This document shows positions 61,844-64,000 of a DNA stretch of 64,000 bases, in pieces. Below the pieces are notes generated by a model. That model was not told where the DNA came from and did no database searches. It saw nothing but the letters and a program-made list of their open reading frames with translations. A program made the position numbers and the translations under genes. Source of the DNA: Cyclobacteriaceae bacterium (GTDB taxonomy: Bacteria; Bacteroidota; Bacteroidia; Cytophagales; Cyclobacteriaceae); the NCBI GenBank assembly GCA_020436165.1, contig JAGQYI010000035.1, positions 1 to 64,000 on the forward strand, in the 5' to 3' direction. Each line of letters opens with the position of its first letter. The first letter of the stretch is position 1.

Positions 61844-64000
61844 GAGCCACTGTATCTTTAACTTCAACATGCAATGTGTCAATCACATTTTTCTCGTTTT
61901 CTTCTTTCTTAATCAACCAATCCAGTCGATTCTTTGCTTTGGACCTTGTCAAGTCTGAGGTGGTATTATCAATTATTGACTGAAGCGTAGCTTTTGCCTG
62001 AAAATACTCTCCTTTTCCAATAAAGTTGTCTGCAACCAGCAGGAAGGCTTTGTCCAGCCACTCTGAGTAGTTCGCATACTTCTCAGCTACTTTATAAAGT
62101 TCTTCGTTTGAGGCATCGTATTGTTTCTGAAGATTCTTTATTTCTCCTAACATATACTGTGCTTCTGCACCATTTTCATCTTGTGTAAGCTGAGTGGTTT
62201 TTATGAACAGGGTATCCGCCTTGTCATAATCGCCTTTTGCAAACCACGCTTTTGCTTTGAACATAGTGGCCGCCACAACAAACTCATTTCGGATACCATC
62301 GGCACCTAAAAGATTGTCCGCAAAATAAAGAGCAGAGTCATAGGAAGAATTGAAGTAATGCGACTTCATTAATCCCATTAAAGCTCGGTATTGCTGGTTT
62401 TTGCTGATGGCATTATTGCTGAGCTTATGGTAATAGGCAATAGCCTTACTGTAGTTCAAATTGGCATATTCAAGGTCAGCAATGCGTTCATACACTCTAT
62501 CCATAAGGTCATAGGTGCCTTCGTTTGCAATAGCATAATAAAGCTTGAGCGCCTCAGCATTCTTTTGCTGTCTGTAAAGCGATTCCGCCAGGATATACTT
62601 TCCTTCTGATACGCGCGGATCATCAGGATGGTTACTGATAAAACTTTTAAGTCCTTCCTCCGCTTTGGTATATAAGCCTTCATTGAAATATCCCTTCAAG
62701 GCATCAAACTCTACTCCCTCCAATCCTTTCACATCCGGGTTGGCATCTTTGAATTCGCGCAATGTCTTATTGAAATCGGTGGAGCGGCCATCCATTGCAT
62801 ACGCTTGCTGCAAGCCCAGCAGCACATTATTTACACTTGGGTGAGTCGGATAGCTTTTCAGGAAGAGTTCGTAATCTGCAATGGTCCTTGCATATTCTCT
62901 TTTATTGAAATTACTCAAGGCTCTCTTTTCCAGCGCATATGGCACATATTTACTTCTTGGTTTATCCGCAATCAATCGCGAAAATGCCGTAATTGCATTG
63001 CCGTATTCGCCCTGTTCCAGATACACGCTTCCTTTTTCAAAAAGAGCATCGTCCCAATAGGGCGAAGAAGGATAAACAGAGATCACCCTGTCAAGATTGG
63101 CAACAGCATCCTGGTACTTGCTCAGCAAGTGAAGAATTACCCCAACCTGATAGTAGGCATAGTCTTTTTCCTTAATAATCCCATTGATAGCCTGACGGTA
63201 GTGATCCAACGCTGCGGTATAATTCTTTTCAACATATTCGCAATCCGCCAATCGAACCAATGCATTACCATAATTGGGATTATCCTCGTTTGTCGTATTT
63301 ATGAAAGAACTAAACTGGGTCTTGGCTTCTTCGTACTTTTTTTGGTTGTAAAGACAATATCCAAGCCCAAAACGCGCCATTAGGTATTCCCTCGAAACTT
63401 TGCCGAGGCTACTGCGCAATACTTCCCGATAATGAGGTTCTGCCTCATCAAAACGCCTTCCCAACGAATATGCTTCAGCAATATACAAATGGGCTTTGGC
63501 CTGTAAATCTTTATCAATGGCATTATCAATCGACTTTGTAAAGTTTTCGACCGCCTTTCTGAACTGGCGATCGTTATACTCTTCCACTCCCAAATAAAAA
63601 GTAGCTTTCTGATAAGCAGTTTTAACCCTGTTGTTTTTTTGAGGGAGATTTTCCATGTAAGAAATGGCCGTTGCATAATCGCTTGTCTCAATAAAAGCAT
63701 TGGCCAACAACTCTCCTGCTTCTTCTGTATGAGAAGATGAGGGATATTTTTTAAGGAAGCCCTGCAAGCTTTCTATACTTTGAGTAGTTCTGCCCAGTGT
63801 GTAGGCAAGCTGCGAGGCTAGAAAGTGAGATTCTTCGGCTATTTGCTTGTTCTCAACGTTTTCTATCTGGATAAACGCTCCTAAAGCGTATAGCTTTTCA
63901 TTTTCTTTTACATACAATTGACCAAGGAGGTACGAAGCCGAGATCTCTGTTTCATCTTTTGTGCCCGCTATGGGTTTAAGCACTTCAATGGCCTGTAGAA
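61836..64000 (-). CDS. Tetratricopeptide-repeat protein (5' end beyond window)
   Basis: At least 721 codons of a protein made of TPR units: pairs of helices with repeated patterns such as YLGVEEYNDRQFRKAVENFTKSID, FGLGYCLYNQKKYEEAKTQFSSFI and YQVGVILHLLSKYQDAVANLDRVI. The frame is still open at base 64000, so its start lies outside. The last residues carry a charged helix (RLDWLIKKEENEKNV) with DTLHVEVKDTVAHE. It is probably a periplasmic protein that assists the outer-membrane barrel encoded after it, much as other TPR proteins do in outer-membrane complexes. Confidence 0.9.
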   Translation of the reverse strand, partial: LQAIEVLKPIAGTKDETEISASYLLGQLYVKENEKLYALGAFIQIENVENKQIAEESHFLASQLAYTLGRTTQSIESLQGFLKKYPSSSHTEEAGELLANAFIETSDYATAISYMENLPQKNNRVKTAYQKATFYLGVEEYNDRQFRKAVENFTKSIDNAIDKDLQAKAHLYIAEAYSLGRRFDEAEPHYREVLRSSLGKVSREYLMARFGLGYCLYNQKKYEEAKTQFSSFINTTNEDNPNYGNALVRLADCEYVEKNYTAALDHYRQAINGIIKEKDYAYYQVGVILHLLSKYQDAVANLDRVISVYPSSPYWDDALFEKGSVYLEQGEYGNAITAFSRLIADKPRSKYVPYALEKRALSNFNKREYARTIADYELFLKSYPTHPSVNNVLLGLQQAYAMDGRSTDFNKTLREFKDANPDVKGLEGVEFDALKGYFNEGLYTKAEEGLKSFISNHPDDPRVSEGKYILAESLYRQQKNAEALKLYYAIANEGTYDLMDRVYERIADLEYANLNYSKAIAYYHKLSNNAISKNQQYRALMGLMKSHYFNSSYDSALYFADNLLGADGIRNEFVVAATMFKAKAWFAKGDYDKADTLFIKTTQLTQDENGAEAQYMLGEIKNLQKQYDASNEELYKVAEKYANYSEWLDKAFLLVADNFIGKGEYFQAKATLQSIIDNTTSDLTRSKAKNRLDWLIKKEENEKNVIDTLHVEVKDTVAHE

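Overview
The window looks like chromosomal DNA of a Bacteroidota bacterium, most likely of the class Cytophagia. The evidence is the protein families: PorP/SprF, a PorU/PorV-like pair and type A and type B sorting tails of the type IX secretion system (T9SS), a DUF4252 gene cluster, DUF4301, a TonB-dependent receptor with an N-terminal carboxypeptidase-like domain, a membrane-bound LytTR regulator, and a SAM-I riboswitch in front of a direct-sulfhydrylation methionine operon. Base composition is moderate to AT-rich. There are no rRNA or tRNA genes, prophages, insertion-sequence transposases or CRISPR arrays that I can see. The last gene runs off the right edge.

Layout. 1-2700: SAM riboswitch, metZ, and a metX fused to a rhodanese domain. 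2700-4250: an accessory island of palindromic repeats and small AT-rich genes; two identical 79-bp repeats lie here, one of them inside a small gene. 4330-7700: ccoS and ccoI (cbb3 oxidase maturation, with an Fnr-like box) and a YceI-type lipoprotein. 7700-11900: cardiolipin synthase, DoxX, a metallo-beta-lactamase-fold hydrolase, a TM1410/GH114-like lipoprotein and an orphan lipoprotein. 11950-14630: ECF sigma factor, a membrane protein in the anti-sigma position and three DUF4252 paralogues. 14627-17570: an ABC exporter pair and a TPR membrane protein with no output domain. 17571-24190: PorP/SprF and a 1764-residue type B T9SS cargo protein. 24300-27620: metabolic and hypothetical genes. 27685-32450: a compact glycerol operon (glpK, glpD, glycerophosphodiesterase, glpF). 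32560-42100: retropepsin-like protease, PorU2/PorV2-like pair, DUF3365 haem lipoprotein, S41 peptidase. 42210-48290: TonB receptor, LytTR regulator, cytochrome c, trmB, folC. 48450-50180: a second ABC pair. 50180-52340: accessory segment with direct repeats and a cassette-like leucine-rich repeat gene. 52347-56450: SDR enzyme and a tricorn-type protease. 56675-57275: PIN-domain toxin with a 49-residue partner. 57312-64000: an envelope operon of TPR protein, beta-barrel, SPOR protein, ExbB, ExbD and a TonB-like protein.

How it fits together. Most genes are core functions in short operons, often with 4-base ATGA overlaps: sulfur assimilation, respiration, glycerol use, T9SS export and surface attachment, and energised outer-membrane transport. 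The accessory parts are 2700-4250, 50180-52340 and 56675-57275. Two genes too short for routine ORF lists were found by eye: ccoS (57 aa) and the PIN partner (49 aa). The strongest new observation is that cutting out exactly one 79-bp repeat joins two broken reading frames into one 157-codon gene whose stop overlaps the next start.
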